Below, piece by piece: positions 31,636-43,570 of a stretch of 64,000 nucleotides of DNA. Source of the stretch: Cristatella mucedo (lineage: Eukaryota; Bryozoa; Phylactolaemata; Cristatellidae); contig WPIO01000002.1 in the NCBI GenBank assembly GCA_009760855.2, positions 2,517,001-2,581,000 of the forward strand, given 5' to 3'. The translations under genes were made by a program, and so were the position numbers. The notes beneath the pieces are model-generated. The model did no database searches. It was not told the origin of the DNA and saw only the letters and a list, made by a program, of their open reading frames with translations. Position 1 is the stretch's first letter. Every line of letters begins with the position of its first letter.

Positions 31636-32169
31636 TTATTTAAATTTTAATTTCCTTTCGCACACTATTGTAATTCTATTTAAGTTATTTTTTAGAATAC
31701 CATTACATTTACGTATATGAGAAGAAAATGTTGCTTTCTGTAAATCAATATTAAAAGCATCTTCATCAGTAAGTTCACAACCTTCTGGCATATCAACAAC
31801 TAAATCTGTTTTATCTTGCATATCAATTAAAAATGGGTTTGGATTTGAATTAATTAAAATTTTAGAACTAATATCGATAATCTCATTATTAATGATCAAC
31901 CAAAAATGAGTAGTAGCTAATTTTTGTTTTCTAAATATACTAAAACCCCTTTCAATTTTAGTATCAAACTTTCCTTTCAATAAATCTCTAGCAAGTAAAC
32001 ATAAAACTAAACAAGCTTCAATTAGTTTTCCACTAGAAAACGCTATTTCTATAACTTCTAGAGTTTTCTTAATTTAACCTCCTAGTTTTTGTAAAAATAA
32101 ATTATAACTGTTTATGAAAGAAGATTCAATTTTATCCTCACGCCGTGAAAATGAATTTAATGCAGACAT
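31636..32169 (-). pseudogene. Right-terminal Polinton ORF, papain/transglutaminase-like pattern
   Basis: Starts at ATG 32,169 within the right terminal repeat (MSALNSFSRRED, preceded by TATTATAAG) and continues in frame past one TAA (32,074-32,076) to 31,636, about 177 codons. It has a C/H/D arrangement reminiscent of transglutaminase- or papain-fold proteins: EACLVLCLLARDL, then ATTHFWLIINNEIIDIS. The fold is a guess from pattern only; residues after it (DMPEGCELTDEDAF) are unassigned. Mirror-image partner of the ORF at 6,403. Confidence 0.45.
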
Positions 32170-32439
32170 CTTATAATATATAAATATTTTTCTGTAAATC
32201 AAATTTTGAAACTCTGAAAAAAATGTACTATAATATATAATAACTAAATTTTTGGAATATAGTCTATTGTTTTCCATTTGCGCAGAAGCAGCGCTTGTTG
32301 GAGTAGGATTTGATTTTTCTATTTCGGACACTGACACTCAGGATGGCCATTTCAAAATGAGACCGAGCAATGCGAGAGCGAATTTTGGAATGTGCTTGAG
32401 TGAGGGTCGGGGTGCGAAATGGAAAAATCACATACTGCT
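32138..32439 (-). repeat. Polinton right terminal inverted repeat
   Basis: Inverted copy of 6,131-6,436. The outer end reads ...AAAAATCACATACTGCT; the inner end contains the start of the right-terminal ORF. A few substitutions and small indels separate the two repeats. Confidence 0.88.
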
Positions 32440-32445
32440 GGGAGG
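32440..32445. repeat. Putative target-site duplication, right copy
   Basis: GGGAGG beside the right terminal repeat, matching five of six bases of GGGAAG on the left. Confidence 0.5.
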
Positions 32446-32564
32446 GAACTAGCACCTTTACGAACGCTGCTTTCGAGCCCAGAGAACTTACTGAAGCTGT
32501 TGCAGTATTTTTTCTGCATCTGGTTTCAGAATTAGGCTCAACGAAATTATTACTGCTGGACCGG

Positions 32565-32835
32565 CATCTGCAGCTAGGCTTGTCTGTCGTCAGCGTTGCA
32601 GTTGCTACATCACACCACTTCTCGCCGACCTGCACTGACTACCAGTCAAGCAACGCATCGACTTCAAGGATTTTTCGCTCACTTTTAGGTCCTTTCATTC
32701 TTTGGCTCCCCCTACCTATCAGATCTACTGCCCCACCAGGCTTAGCATCGTACCACCCGCTTTTCGGAATTTAACTGTTTACCTATACCTCGTAAAAATC
32801 TCAAATCTTTTGGAGACCGTGCATTTAGTTCATAA
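32565..32835 (+). mobile_element. LINE family A fragment, 5' piece of a split copy
   Basis: Plus-strand sequence matching the RT C-terminal coding part of the LINE at 12.75-13.03 kb in reverse (CTGCAGCTAGGCTTGTCTG, CTTCTCGCCGACCTGCACTG, TTTTGGAGACCGTGCATTTAG). It stops abruptly at about 32,835, and the continuation of the same reading resumes at about 35,630, so one LINE copy was split by a later insertion. Confidence 0.75.
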
Positions 32836-35627
32836 TGTAATGCAATGTATCTCCGTCTGTAACTCCACAAAGCCATAAAGACAATGTGGGTGTTATGCAG
32901 GAGAGTTTTGTATTCCGCACTCACAGCCTAAGCGGCTTTCGGTACGCATTCGGTACCCAACAGACTTCGTCTCATGCAACAAAGGGAAAGTGGGAATCAT
33001 AGCAGAGTCAGGAGAGCAGTTGAGGTAGTGAGTAGCATGGAAGTAGCAGCACAGGACCGCTGAAAAGGATGTGTCCTAGTCGGCAGTTGGAGAGTAGTTG
33101 TCGTTGCGTAATAATTGTGTAAGCAAGTTCCACAGTCTAGGACCTGCAGGGCTAAAGCTTCTATCGCCAACGGTCTTTAAGCGGAGGAATGGAACAGGTA
33201 ATTTATTGTCCACACAGGACCTGAGGGCGAGAACAGGCTGAAACTGATGCAGCAGTTCAGCTAGGTACGAAGGAGCCAAGCCGTGGCGGGCCTTGTGGGT
33301 CAGCGTAATAACTTTGCTCTGTATCCGTTGCTCAACCGGCAACCATCCTAGCTCTTTCAGCAAAGGACACACGTGCTCAAACCGCTAGGACTTGAAGACC
33401 AGCCTTGCAGCCATGTTCATAGTCCGCTGCAGTGGCCTAATAGCTTTCTTTGGCAGCCCAGCCAAAAGAGAATTACAATAATCAAGCCGACACAGAACTA
33501 GTTGTATTAGTTGAATTTTTTACAAGCCTCTGTGGAAGACAGCTCCTAATCTTGGATAGGGATCGGATGTGATGGCTAGCTGTAGAAGCAGACCTTTGAA
33601 TGAAGCTTTTGAAATTGAGGCAGCTGTCGAAAACGACACCTAAATTTTGAGCACGTGGTGATGGTCGCACAATAGCATCGCCTATTAGAAGAGCAAAGCC
33701 TTTTAATCCAGCCGCATGCTTAGGGTGTCCTATGAGAAGCAGTTCGGTTTTATCATCATTTAATTTCAAGAAGTTTTCCGAAATCCGGGATCGAATATCG
33801 GCAAGGCAAGCATTCAGTTTCTCAGTTGCTGCAGCAGATACCGACGGTTTGAATGACAAATACAACTGTGTATCGTCAGCACAGAAGTGATATCCTATTC
33901 CATGGGCCTTAATCACTTTTGCCAGAGGTTGTGTATAAATGGAGAACAGCACGGGACCGAGTACAGACCCTTGAGGGACTCCACAGGTGACTCTTCTCGT
34001 GTGTGAGACCTGACCCCCACATGACACGGATTGAACACGATCAGACAAGTATGATTTAAACCACGCCAGTGCTTCGTCTGCCAGACCGATCGTTGTTCTC
34101 AATCGTTCAAGCAGAACTTCGTGATCAATGGTGTCGAAGGCAGCAGACAGATCTAGCAGAGCTAGGGCAGTGACACTCCCGTCGTCGTTGCCACGTAGAA
34201 TGTCATTGTTAACACGGAGGAGAGCAGTTTCAGTAGAGTGCTGCCTCTTGAAACCTGATTGAAATGTTTCTGACATTCCACTATTTTCAATATGTTCAAC
34301 TAGCTGCTTAGCAACAATTTTTTCAAGAATCTGTGATAAGTAAGGAAGAAGGGAAACTGGGCGACAGTTTGCAAGAACCTCTGTGTCTAATCAAGGCTTT
34401 TTAAGTCTGGGTCTAACGATTGCCGATTTGAAGGACTTGGGGAAGATCCCTTTTCCCAAAGAAGCATTAAAAATCTTGGTTATGGCAGGGCTAAGTTGGT
34501 CTGCTAGTGAAGACCACAGAGATAAAGGTATAGGGTCTTCAGAGGACGAGCTCTTTTTGCTCGACCACATTAGAGTAGCCACATCGCATGCAGAAACCTC
34601 GGAGAATCTTTTGGGGAAGGTCACAGGTTGTGGAACTGCGATTGCTTTAGTCGGAGGGGGCTTAATAGAGGCACGAATGTGCACAATTTTTTCAGTAAAG
34701 AAGGCTGAAAACTTTTCGGCTGAGTCCTTAATATCTGGGGAGTCAGACCTCTCAGCATTGGCCAGTTAATGGTTTACTGTCTCATAAACCTGTTTAGTGT
34801 TCGACTGGCAGGAATTCAGCTTTCTAATGAAAAAAGAAGCCCTGGCTTTTTTAAGCTTTCGAGTGTAAACTCGAAGGAAGTCTTTGTAATTGACTGGATC
34901 TGCATCAGACTCCGATTTCTTGAAACGACTTTCAAGCCTGCTCTTAACCCGGCGCATCTTTAGTAGGAGTTTTTTGTAAATTGAAAGGAATCACCACGAC
35001 TTCGAACACGGAGAACACTAGATCGAACGGGAGCATGCTTGTCAAGAGCACTCCTGAGTGTCATGTTCATCGCATCAGTGAGGCTATCGAGGCTGCCGTT
35101 CAGGTCTGAATGCAGATCAAGAAGACCTGCCTCACAAACAGATTTCAAAAACATGTCCATGTCAATGCTATGTAAGTTTCGTCGTTTGACAAATTCGACA
35201 TTGCCCTGTACGTGCGAGGGAGCAGGAACAGTAAACGAGACCGAACAATGATCTGAGAGGGTCAGTGGGCACACCACAAGGTCCGTGGGGAAGACATCCT
35301 TAGTGATCACGAGATCTAGAATGTGGCCACCGACGTGGGTGCTATGATTAACGTGTTGGGCCAAACCAAAATTCTCTAGACAGTCAAGAATGAGCGGACC
35401 TGGCTGTTGCTAGGTTTGTCAAAGTGAATATTGAAGTCTCCTACAATCAGTAACGGCCTGTCACACACAAATATTTTAGCGAGGAACTCTAAAACCTCCT
35501 CTATAAACAAGTTTAGACAGCCAGAAGGAGGCCGGTACATCACAACAGTGAGAGGCATTGTCCTTGATGAAGACCTGATTGCAACCGATTCAAACGATGG
35601 CCCATGCGAGAAACTGCACATTTTATA
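32836..35627 (-). mobile_element. LINE family B inserted into a family A copy
   Basis: Minus-strand non-LTR element. Its 3' end (about 32,836-33,070) matches the fragment at 1.3-1.8 kb. Junctions with the split family A copy read TTTAGTTCAT on the left and ACAATTCATGC on the right, so a short TTCAT-type duplication may mark the target site. The element is 5'-truncated inside the endonuclease region. Confidence 0.75.
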
Positions 35628-35663
35628 GCGAAACAATTCATGCTTCCAAAGCCTGGAACTCAC
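33076..35663 (-). pseudogene. LINE family B endonuclease/reverse-transcriptase ORF, decayed
   Basis: The endonuclease part (35,663-34,960) includes VMYRPPSGC, VGDFNIHFDK, HVGGHILDLVIT and LSDHCSVSF. The RT part (34,276-33,482) includes FQSGFKRQHSTETALLRVN, LDLSAAFDTIDH, CGVPQGSVLGP and HFCADDTQLYL. The C-terminal piece (33,372-33,076) includes ELGWLPVEQRI. The catalytic box reads C-ADD instead of Y-ADD. Several stops and frame changes (near 34.96, 34.7, 34.4 and 33.45 kb) make it inactive. It is clearly a different family from the LINE at 12.6-15.7 kb, though both are CR1/L2-like. Confidence 0.85.
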
Positions 35664-36010
35664 TCCCTACTTTCGTCATGGCATCCCTGACTTGACCACA
35701 TTTCAAAAGAAATTTAAAACGCACCTATTTATGACAGCATTTAGTGGGTCCCTATGATTTGTCGTTTATTATTATTTATCATAATGTGCTTACGCGTGCT
35801 GACACTGCATGCTGCCACTAACCACATTTGCATGCTGACCCTGTGCATGTCCCCCTTAACCATGCTATCCATGTTGTTTATCAAGCTTGATACCACTCAC
35901 CATTCGATAGTGTTTCCTTTGCAGTAAATATAGATATAAATATATAAATATAATAATAAATATAAAGTGCCTAGAAAAAGATTTAGTTCTCTGAGAGCGC
36001 TTTATCAAGT
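35628..36010 (+). mobile_element. LINE family A 3' end, second piece of the split copy
   Basis: Continues the ORF C-terminus (LTTFQKKFKTHLF, TAFSGSL-stop) followed by the 3' UTR (GCATGCTGCCACTAACCAC..., CCTAGAAAAAGATTTAGTTC, GCGCTTTATCAAGTG). The equivalent in the intact LINE is 12,647 to 12,430 in reverse. It ends in an AT-rich tail near 36.01 kb. Confidence 0.75.
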
Positions 36011-36059
36011 GAAAGTATGATGAATATTATTACTTTTTTTTGCTATGCTGGTGATTGTC

Positions 36060-36480
36060 ATTATGGAGCCTACTACTGCTGCAACTTGCTTCAAACTGCC
36101 TCTACACAAACTGCAGACGTGATTGACTGCCTTCTCGATCGCGATTCAGGGTATCAAATGCTGCCGAGAGATTCAGCAGAGCCAACAGAGAAACTATTCT
36201 TAAGTCAGCATTCCCACGTCTGCTTTTAAAGAAATGGTTGGTGATCGACATCAGCATTTTGAACTGTGTATTGGCGATTTCACTCAGTTCTTATAGAAAC
36301 TGGACCCGTCTTTGTTAGGATGAATTGATAGGACCTACACAAGTATTCCCATGCCAGTCAATCCATAACACTTCGATGCCCTTTCGAGCTGGTGCTTAGT
36401 AACCCTGAATTCTTCGGTGGTCCTTTAAAATGTTCAGCAATGCTAGTTGGCAGTAGGTATAGTTCTTACTTAAAAAGTGA
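36060..36480 (-). pseudogene. LINE family A relic, reverse-transcriptase region
   Basis: Matches pieces of the minus-strand LINE at 13.75 kb (GGTATCAAATGCTGCCGAGAG) and 14.4-14.55 kb (GATCGACATCAGCATTTTG and the following 100 bases), with the interval between them deleted. No open frame survives. Confidence 0.55.
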
Positions 36481-37740
36481 CTTAATCATCCGCATTGAGA
36501 AGTGAGTGAAATGGCGTATGAAAGCATCGAACGTTTTATCTTTTCATATAGTTTACCTTCATCATGACGAGTCGTTGCTGCTAGCCCAGCAAAAATCAGC
36601 TGGGTGACAGTCGATTAGCTTGTCGTCATCGAAGCGTGGAGGGCTGGTGGAACAGCCAGGATTCTAGAATCCCTGCACATTATGCCATCTGCCAAAGCAG
36701 GTGCCCGAACCTTTCTGAGTGGCGATGTATGGTTCTTACGTGCTGAGAAACTCGTGAGGATTCCCTCCTAGAACACGGGACTACGCGAAAGGCGGGCGAC
36801 TTTTGCCGTGCTACCTCAATACGATGCTCATTTAAATAAAAGCCCAGTGTGGCCTCTCGGGATCTAATAAATTCCATACAGATAGAGACGAATATTCTTT
36901 TAGCGAAAGTACAGGGCCTTCGTCGAAGAAAGATGTCACTTTTACACGCGATGGATAGTTAAAGTTGACCTATTAGCTTGGTCTAGTGAGAGTGGCTATA
37001 TAGTGCACGGCTCAAGAGTATTTCTTCTTCACGCTCCAGCTCCCGCGCTCCAGTGTCAGTATGTGTGAATGACCGCTAGATGGTAGAATGGGCACGTCTG
37101 TTTACACCAAATACGTACTCCTCTCTGATTAGTGCTGGGCCTTCAGTCTCGGAATGGCCACCGACTACATCAGGTGGCCTCAGCTCGGTTGGATTCGTTG
37201 TGGGGTCTAGCAGCCAGGCAATGCAATGAACCTGAACTCGAGTCCGCTCATGCAAGCCTAAGCGAGCGACGAGGAGATATTAGACAAGTCCTGTCATTCC
37301 AATTCTAACACGGGAGCAACCGTGAGTGTTAGTTAAGTTTTTTGTAGTCCGATACGAATGTTAGCCGCTCTGCTGGGCAGAGCTCGCTGCAGCTCTCACC
37401 GCCCGGCTGGAGAATGGAAAGGGAACTAAGAAAAAGGAACAGGAAAAGGAACTAAGAGTAAACCCACAGTTTGTACTGTTCCAGGACAGGTGCCTAGAAG
37501 GCGTTTCCACCTTAAAGGGAATCGAAATAAACATAGTTATCAAGCGATATGCGTAAGCCAACACTTCCTGTGTAACTGTAGTACCTAAACCTACCTAAGA
37601 GGCATTGAGTACTGAGTAACATCTAGACATTTAATATACGTACACATGTCTTACTACTTAATGCTGCAAATAATGGTAGCCATCACGAAACGGCCACAAG
37701 ATGGCGCTTCTTCGAATCCGGCTGGCTTAGCCTTTTGAGT
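36480..37740. other. Intergenic, no recognisable feature
   Basis: Mixed-composition DNA with only short ORFs that show no family signature. A Glu/Lys/Arg-coding tract near 37.41-37.46 kb is a purine-rich low-complexity run. Confidence 0.4.
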
Positions 37741-37744
37741 GTGC

Positions 37745-37985
37745 GGCCTTAATAAAGATAATAATACATTTGATAAAGCACCCTCAAAGAACTAAATCTC
37801 TTTCTAGGCGCTTCACGTTTGTTGCAAAGCACGATGGAATGATTAGTGGTAGCATGCTCAATAAACAAGAATATGGCTATGGATGGCACGCACAGTGTCA
37901 TCTTGCAAGTGTGGTTAGTGGCAGTTTGTAGTCAGCATGTATAAGCACATAAAGGTCGAATAACAGGGACCCACGGAGTTATGTG
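37745..37985 (-). mobile_element. LINE family A 3' UTR fragment
   Basis: Close match to 12,430-12,660: an AT-rich tail, then TTTGATAAAGCACCCTCA, AATCTCTTTCTAGGCGCTT, AAGTGTGGTTAGTGGCAG and AAGCACATAAAGGTCGAATA. A 5'-truncated insertion limited to the 3' UTR. Confidence 0.75.
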
Positions 37986-38465
37986 ATAAATAGCTGAGCA
38001 ATTAGCTCCTTTCTGGTGAGATGTGACGAAAGCCGGGATTAAGTTCCAAGCTTTTGAGAGCATACCGATTACCGTCTACTAGAGATTGATTGTACTAGGC
38101 CCTTCCGATTACCACCTGCTTTGCTTTACAGATCAGTCGCATCGAAATCGAGGATTAAGTTAGCCGCCTGTTTCTGCTGTGGTTAACAAGCCTCAGCAAC
38201 AGCTATCGCTAGCCCTTAGGCTAGTTTTGACCTAATCGGTGACCACGATTAATTATGCTAATTTCGGGTGTTCGATACGTTACGCTAACTTTAACTTAAG
38301 GGTGGCGACTACGATTATTTCGCCAAAAGGATAAACATTTAGCCTGGTGATTTAATGGGAATTCACATCACACGGCTAACGTTATAATTACCTTAATTGT
38401 GTCTAAGTATTCATATTATCGTATTGTCGTGCGTGTGAACCGAAATACTCTTATGATCAAATGGT

Positions 38466-38481
38466 GGCCCTAAAAAGGGCC
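38466..38481 (-). terminator. Histone mRNA 3' stem-loop (H3)
   Basis: On the minus strand GGCCCTTTTTAGGGCC, the canonical 6-bp stem with 4-base loop, about 23 bases past the H3 stop. Bound by SLBP and used for non-polyadenylated 3' end formation in animal replication-dependent histone mRNAs. Confidence 0.95.
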
Positions 38482-38503
38482 TTTGCTTTGTGTCAACAAA
38501 TAC

Positions 38504-39472
<969 letters not shown>

Positions 39473-39496
39473 GCAGCTTCGTCGTTATTTACAAAC

Positions 39497-39512
39497 GGTC
39501 CTTTTCAGGACC
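39497..39512 (+). terminator. Histone mRNA 3' stem-loop (H4)
   Basis: GGTCCTTTTCAGGACC, perfect 6-bp stem with TTTC loop, followed by ACCCACTT. Note the U-A containing stem differs from that of H3. Confidence 0.95.
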
Positions 39513-39519
39513 ACCCACT

Positions 39520-40650
39520 TCGCTAAGAGTATCTTAAGTCGCTTAGTCTTACGTTATGGTGCATGTCAATATCTGTTACCTCCTGTGAGTAGCCGTTTAA
39601 AAAAACATTGATAAAAATAACCATTCGCAAGGGTTGCCAAAGATACTATCGACCACTAGTGTAGATGCAACGATGATTTCTCGTTCAATATTATATTAGG
39701 CCTGGTCATCGCTAGCAGTGTAAATATTGTAGTGTTATAGTACCCCTTGTAACTTCCTGTATACTGTGGTCGAAATGCTAACTCATTTTAGAAGTGGTGC
39801 AGCATTGTTAACGGTTATAAGTCTTTTAAACCACGTGCATTAGTGACAACCTAGCGGACTTGCTAAAAGGAAGTCGCCTCATCGTCTTTAATCTGGACAA
39901 GAGCGACAGTAATTCAGTCGGACGCTTTGGCCTTGCCTTTGATCACGTGTAAATTGCAATGCGGGAGATGTTTTTATGAAGACGATACTCAACTATCATT
40001 TATTGATGGAACTGCAGCTATCGAGAGTTGCACGATCCCGAAGTAGTTCCAAATTTCACTACAAAAGTTGATCGGCAAATGCCTCATTTTTTAGACTGGT
40101 TGCGATGTGAGAAGTAACTGCTCACGGATAGAGAACAGTTATAACAGGGTGGCAAAATCTCGCTGCTCCACTCTGTTGGTATACTCTTAGCTCTAACTCC
40201 AGACAGCTGCCATTCACGTATGTTAATCAAACTCCTGACAGCTTGTCTGAGGAGTTGTACACAAATTGTAATTGACCCAAATCCCTGTGAAATGTCTTGT
40301 GCTGCCATAGTGTGCTACATAATTGAATTTTATAAAATACGCACCAACGGATTTGCTAAATAAATACATATGCCTACAATTGGTTTCATTGCGCCGTGAG
40401 AGAACTTGTCTCTTCAGAAGAACTAATCTATTAAGGCGCTTCACTTCTCTTAGCGAGCTACACAAATGAACTGTATATATATATCACGATCTGTGATGGT
40501 CTAGCCGATCGCTTCCCTAGTGTCTGTCGGTAAGATAGAACAAACTAAAAAGTTTTGTCACAAGATAATTATGGCACGCAACGTAATATAATCTGGTTAG
40601 CGCGGCTGTCTAGGCAGAAGTGAGCAATTGAAGGACATCTCTTAATCGCC
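39520..40650. other. H4-H2B intergenic spacer
   Basis: About 1.1 kb between the convergent ends of H4 and H2B. A weak LINE 3'-UTR-like trace lies at about 40,390-40,450 (GAGAACTTGTCTCTT ... GGCGCTTCACTTC). No histone H1 or other gene is present. Confidence 0.5.
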
Positions 40651-40657
40651 AATTGGT

Positions 40658-40673
40658 GGCCCTAAAAAGGGCC
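40658..40673 (-). terminator. Histone mRNA 3' stem-loop (H2B)
   Basis: Minus strand GGCCCTTTTTAGGGCC, identical to the H3 stem-loop, about 20 bases past the H2B stop. Confidence 0.95.
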
Positions 40674-40692
40674 GTTGTTGACTTGCCGACAT

Positions 40693-41317
<625 letters not shown>

Positions 41318-41710
41318 ATGACAGGTCGTGGAAAGGGAGGCAAGGCGGCTGGCAAGTCCAAGTCGAGGTCGTCGCGCGCCGGACTGCAGTTTCCGGTCGG
41401 CAGAATTCACAGGCTGCTGCGCAAGGGCAACTACGCGGAGCGCGTGGGAGCCGGAGCGCCCGTGTACCTGGCGGCCGTGATGGAGTATCTGGCGGCCGAG
41501 GTGCTGGAGCTGGCCGGCAACGCGGCGCGCGACAACAAGAAGACGAGAATCGTGCCGCGCCACCTGCAGCTAGCCGTGCGCAACGACGAGGAGCTGAACA
41601 AGCTGCTGGCTGGCGTGACGATAGCGCAGGGCGGTGTGCTGCCTAACATCCAGGCCGTGCTTCTGCCCAAGAAGTCAGACAAGCCAGCGGCCGCAGCCAA
41701 GTCGGCGTAA
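41318..41710 (+). CDS. H2A: Histone H2A, canonical
   Basis: 130 residues, [19 protein letters not shown] at the start, with [38 protein letters not shown] and ending [14 protein letters not shown]. No C-terminal SQ(E/D) motif, so not H2A.X, and no H2A.Z features. Intronless, followed by a histone 3' stem-loop. Confidence 0.98.
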   Translation: MTGRGKGGKAAGKSKSRSSRAGLQFPVGRIHRLLRKGNYAERVGAGAPVYLAAVMEYLAAEVLELAGNAARDNKKTRIVPRHLQLAVRNDEELNKLLAGVTIAQGGVLPNIQAVLLPKKSDKPAAAAKSA

Positions 41711-41739
41711 TTGAAGTAGCGTCGCAGCGACAACAAAAC

Positions 41740-41755
41740 GGTCCTTTTCAGGACC
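41740..41755 (+). terminator. Histone mRNA 3' stem-loop (H2A)
   Basis: GGTCCTTTTCAGGACC, identical to the H4 stem-loop, 30 bases after the H2A stop. Confidence 0.95.
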
Positions 41756-41759
41756 ACTA

Positions 41760-43130
41760 AACTCGTATATGAGTAGCCGGTTCTAGCACGCATCAGCTTG
41801 TGTTAAGGTGAAGATTAGGTCTATATTTTTACGTATGGTAGCTTGGGCCAGAGTCGATTGCAGTGCATTTTATGGGAATGCCCGAAGCAATCGTGGTGAA
41901 ATTGTGCACAATCAACGAAGAGGCTAACGTGAAATACAAAATAACGAGCTGGTGTACGATTTCTCATCGCTAGGCGATATAGTACCAGGCCGGTGCAGTC
42001 TATTGCAGTGCATTGTCATGGAAAGCATTGACGGAACAAAGTTGTGGGTGCGTACTTTGAACTAAGTGAACTGACTTTGAACTTGTATTGCATGCAATAT
42101 AGATTAAAACTTCTCGTTGATGACCTCAGAAAGATTGTCATTGTATTAGAGTGGATTTCTGCATTTGCTGATGCCATTTAGTACCAATGCCGTGCATTGC
42201 CAGACGGAGATAATAAGTAACTAGCTTGAAACAACGTGCATGAGTGTGCACTTACCACTGAGCTTTAACTAGGCAAGAACTCGAGCTCGGAGCAATCTAT
42301 TTCTAGTAGTGTTGTGGTGGATTGCATGAGAACACACGGGCCATTTCTCGGGAAATTGTATAAGTACAATGTTCACATAGTGTACTGATGGTGGTTGATT
42401 ACGGTTTTTCCTTCGGGCCGGTGCCATCTATTGCAGTGAACTTCGTGAGACAGCTCTGGAGGAATGGTGAGTAATTTTGTGGGTACACTTAGTGTAGTAT
42501 TATACTCACTCTTAGTTGAAGCTTCTTGCAGCCTATTTGTTGTGAATATGAGGTCGTTTACAGTGAGTTGCAGTACAGGCCAGCATCACTGCAGCTCATT
42601 TGCAAGATAATGCATTGGCATAAAACTTAGTGGCTACATAAAAGATCGTATACTACAATATTCATTCAAACATGGAGTTTCGGGCGGCCGATCGTATCTT
42701 AATGACAGTGGATTCCGATGGATTGTGGTAATTCGTCGAATCCTACCCAAAGCTCCATTACTGTTTACTTTGGTAATTGCCAGATGCTTGGCAGACTACA
42801 AGCTTGAATTGTTAGTTTTTACGTGAATTATGTGACTACTAGATGACTTCTACTGCAGGATGATTAGCAGTCGCTTTGCTAGAGAAGTTGGGAATCTGCT
42901 CAGGTAGAAGCTTCAGCCTCTTAGTGTTGTAAGCAAGATGTTGATGGCCATCCACTTTGGGCCTCTTCAGTGAGACCGAGCAGGGGGCGATCCTGCACAG
43001 CTTGTGATCAGGCCGATCCTGCCTGGCGGCCCTGGCAAGCTATGTAGGCATCGACTACTGATGTGTGCTCTCAGCTGCTTGCCGATAGTGTAACGGAGAA
43101 CGTGAATAGGGTTCTAATCATGCGACTATG
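41760..43130. other. Intergenic with diffuse direct repeats
   Basis: No coding signature. An approximate motif TCTATTGCAGTG(C)A with GCC(G)GTGC just before it recurs at about 41,864, 41,990 and 42,418, embedded in loosely similar ~130-430-bp neighbourhoods, suggesting old tandem duplication. Confidence 0.4.
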
Positions 43131-43199
43131 AGCCACGGCACCATCACCCCAACTGATGCGTCGAACAAGTTTTTTACCCACGTTATTGTTGGTCACGCA

Positions 43200-43570
43200 A
43201 GTTGGATATCAAGGCTCAAATAATTTGCTTGGGGTTCGTTACATTTGACAGCAAGATAGAGACCCTAAGCACACTGCTAGGCTAGTGAAGTACGTTCTGA
43301 TGAATCCTCGCGTGGTACTGATGCAGTGGCCAACTTGGTCAGCTGATTTGAACCCCACAGAATCACTATTAAGCAACATCGACAGGTGGCTGCAGTGGGG
43401 TGTTCGGCCTACATCAGTAGCCGAACTTTTCAGTAAAATTTAGGCTCTATAGAACGTGCTACATAAGAAGATATAACGTAGAAGCTTGTGGCCTCTATGC
43501 CTGGCCAGACAAGAGATGACAAAGGATCATGGTCGGACGACGTCACACTAAATGCATATATAACAACATG
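43200..43570 (+). pseudogene. Tc1/mariner transposase relic
   Basis: The frame from about 43,250 gives QDRDPKHTARLVKYVL and, 40 residues on, WPTWSADLNPTESLLSNIDR. This matches the second catalytic Asp and the downstream PDLNPIE-W box of Tc1-type DDE transposases. It continues to PTSVAELFSKI then stops. The N-terminal helix-turn-helix half is not visible. Inverted repeats not located. Confidence 0.8.

Larger units (their letters stand above)
6131..32439. mobile_element. Polinton/Maverick (adintovirus-like) endogenous element, decayed
   Basis: A 26.3-kb AT-rich block flanked by ~305-bp inverted repeats whose ends read 5'-AG...CT-3'. It is about 23 kb once an inserted LINE is discounted. Inside are protein-primed DNA polymerase B, rve integrase, FtsK/HerA-type ATPase, adenain-like protease, double jelly-roll capsid protein and penton-like proteins: the defining Polinton set. 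Extra genes include a PLA2-domain protein, fibre-like proteins, a YqaJ exonuclease and an HNH endonuclease. Most core genes carry stops and frameshifts, so it is an inactive fossil. Central virion genes at 22.4-29.9 kb mostly run on the plus strand; protease, three fibre modules and accessory genes run on the minus strand. Confidence 0.93.

Noticed and set aside
6388-32169. Stop-codon reassignment in the Polinton, because several genes have single in-frame stops
   Set aside because: All three stop codons occur in frame, accompanied by many frameshifts; this is ordinary decay.
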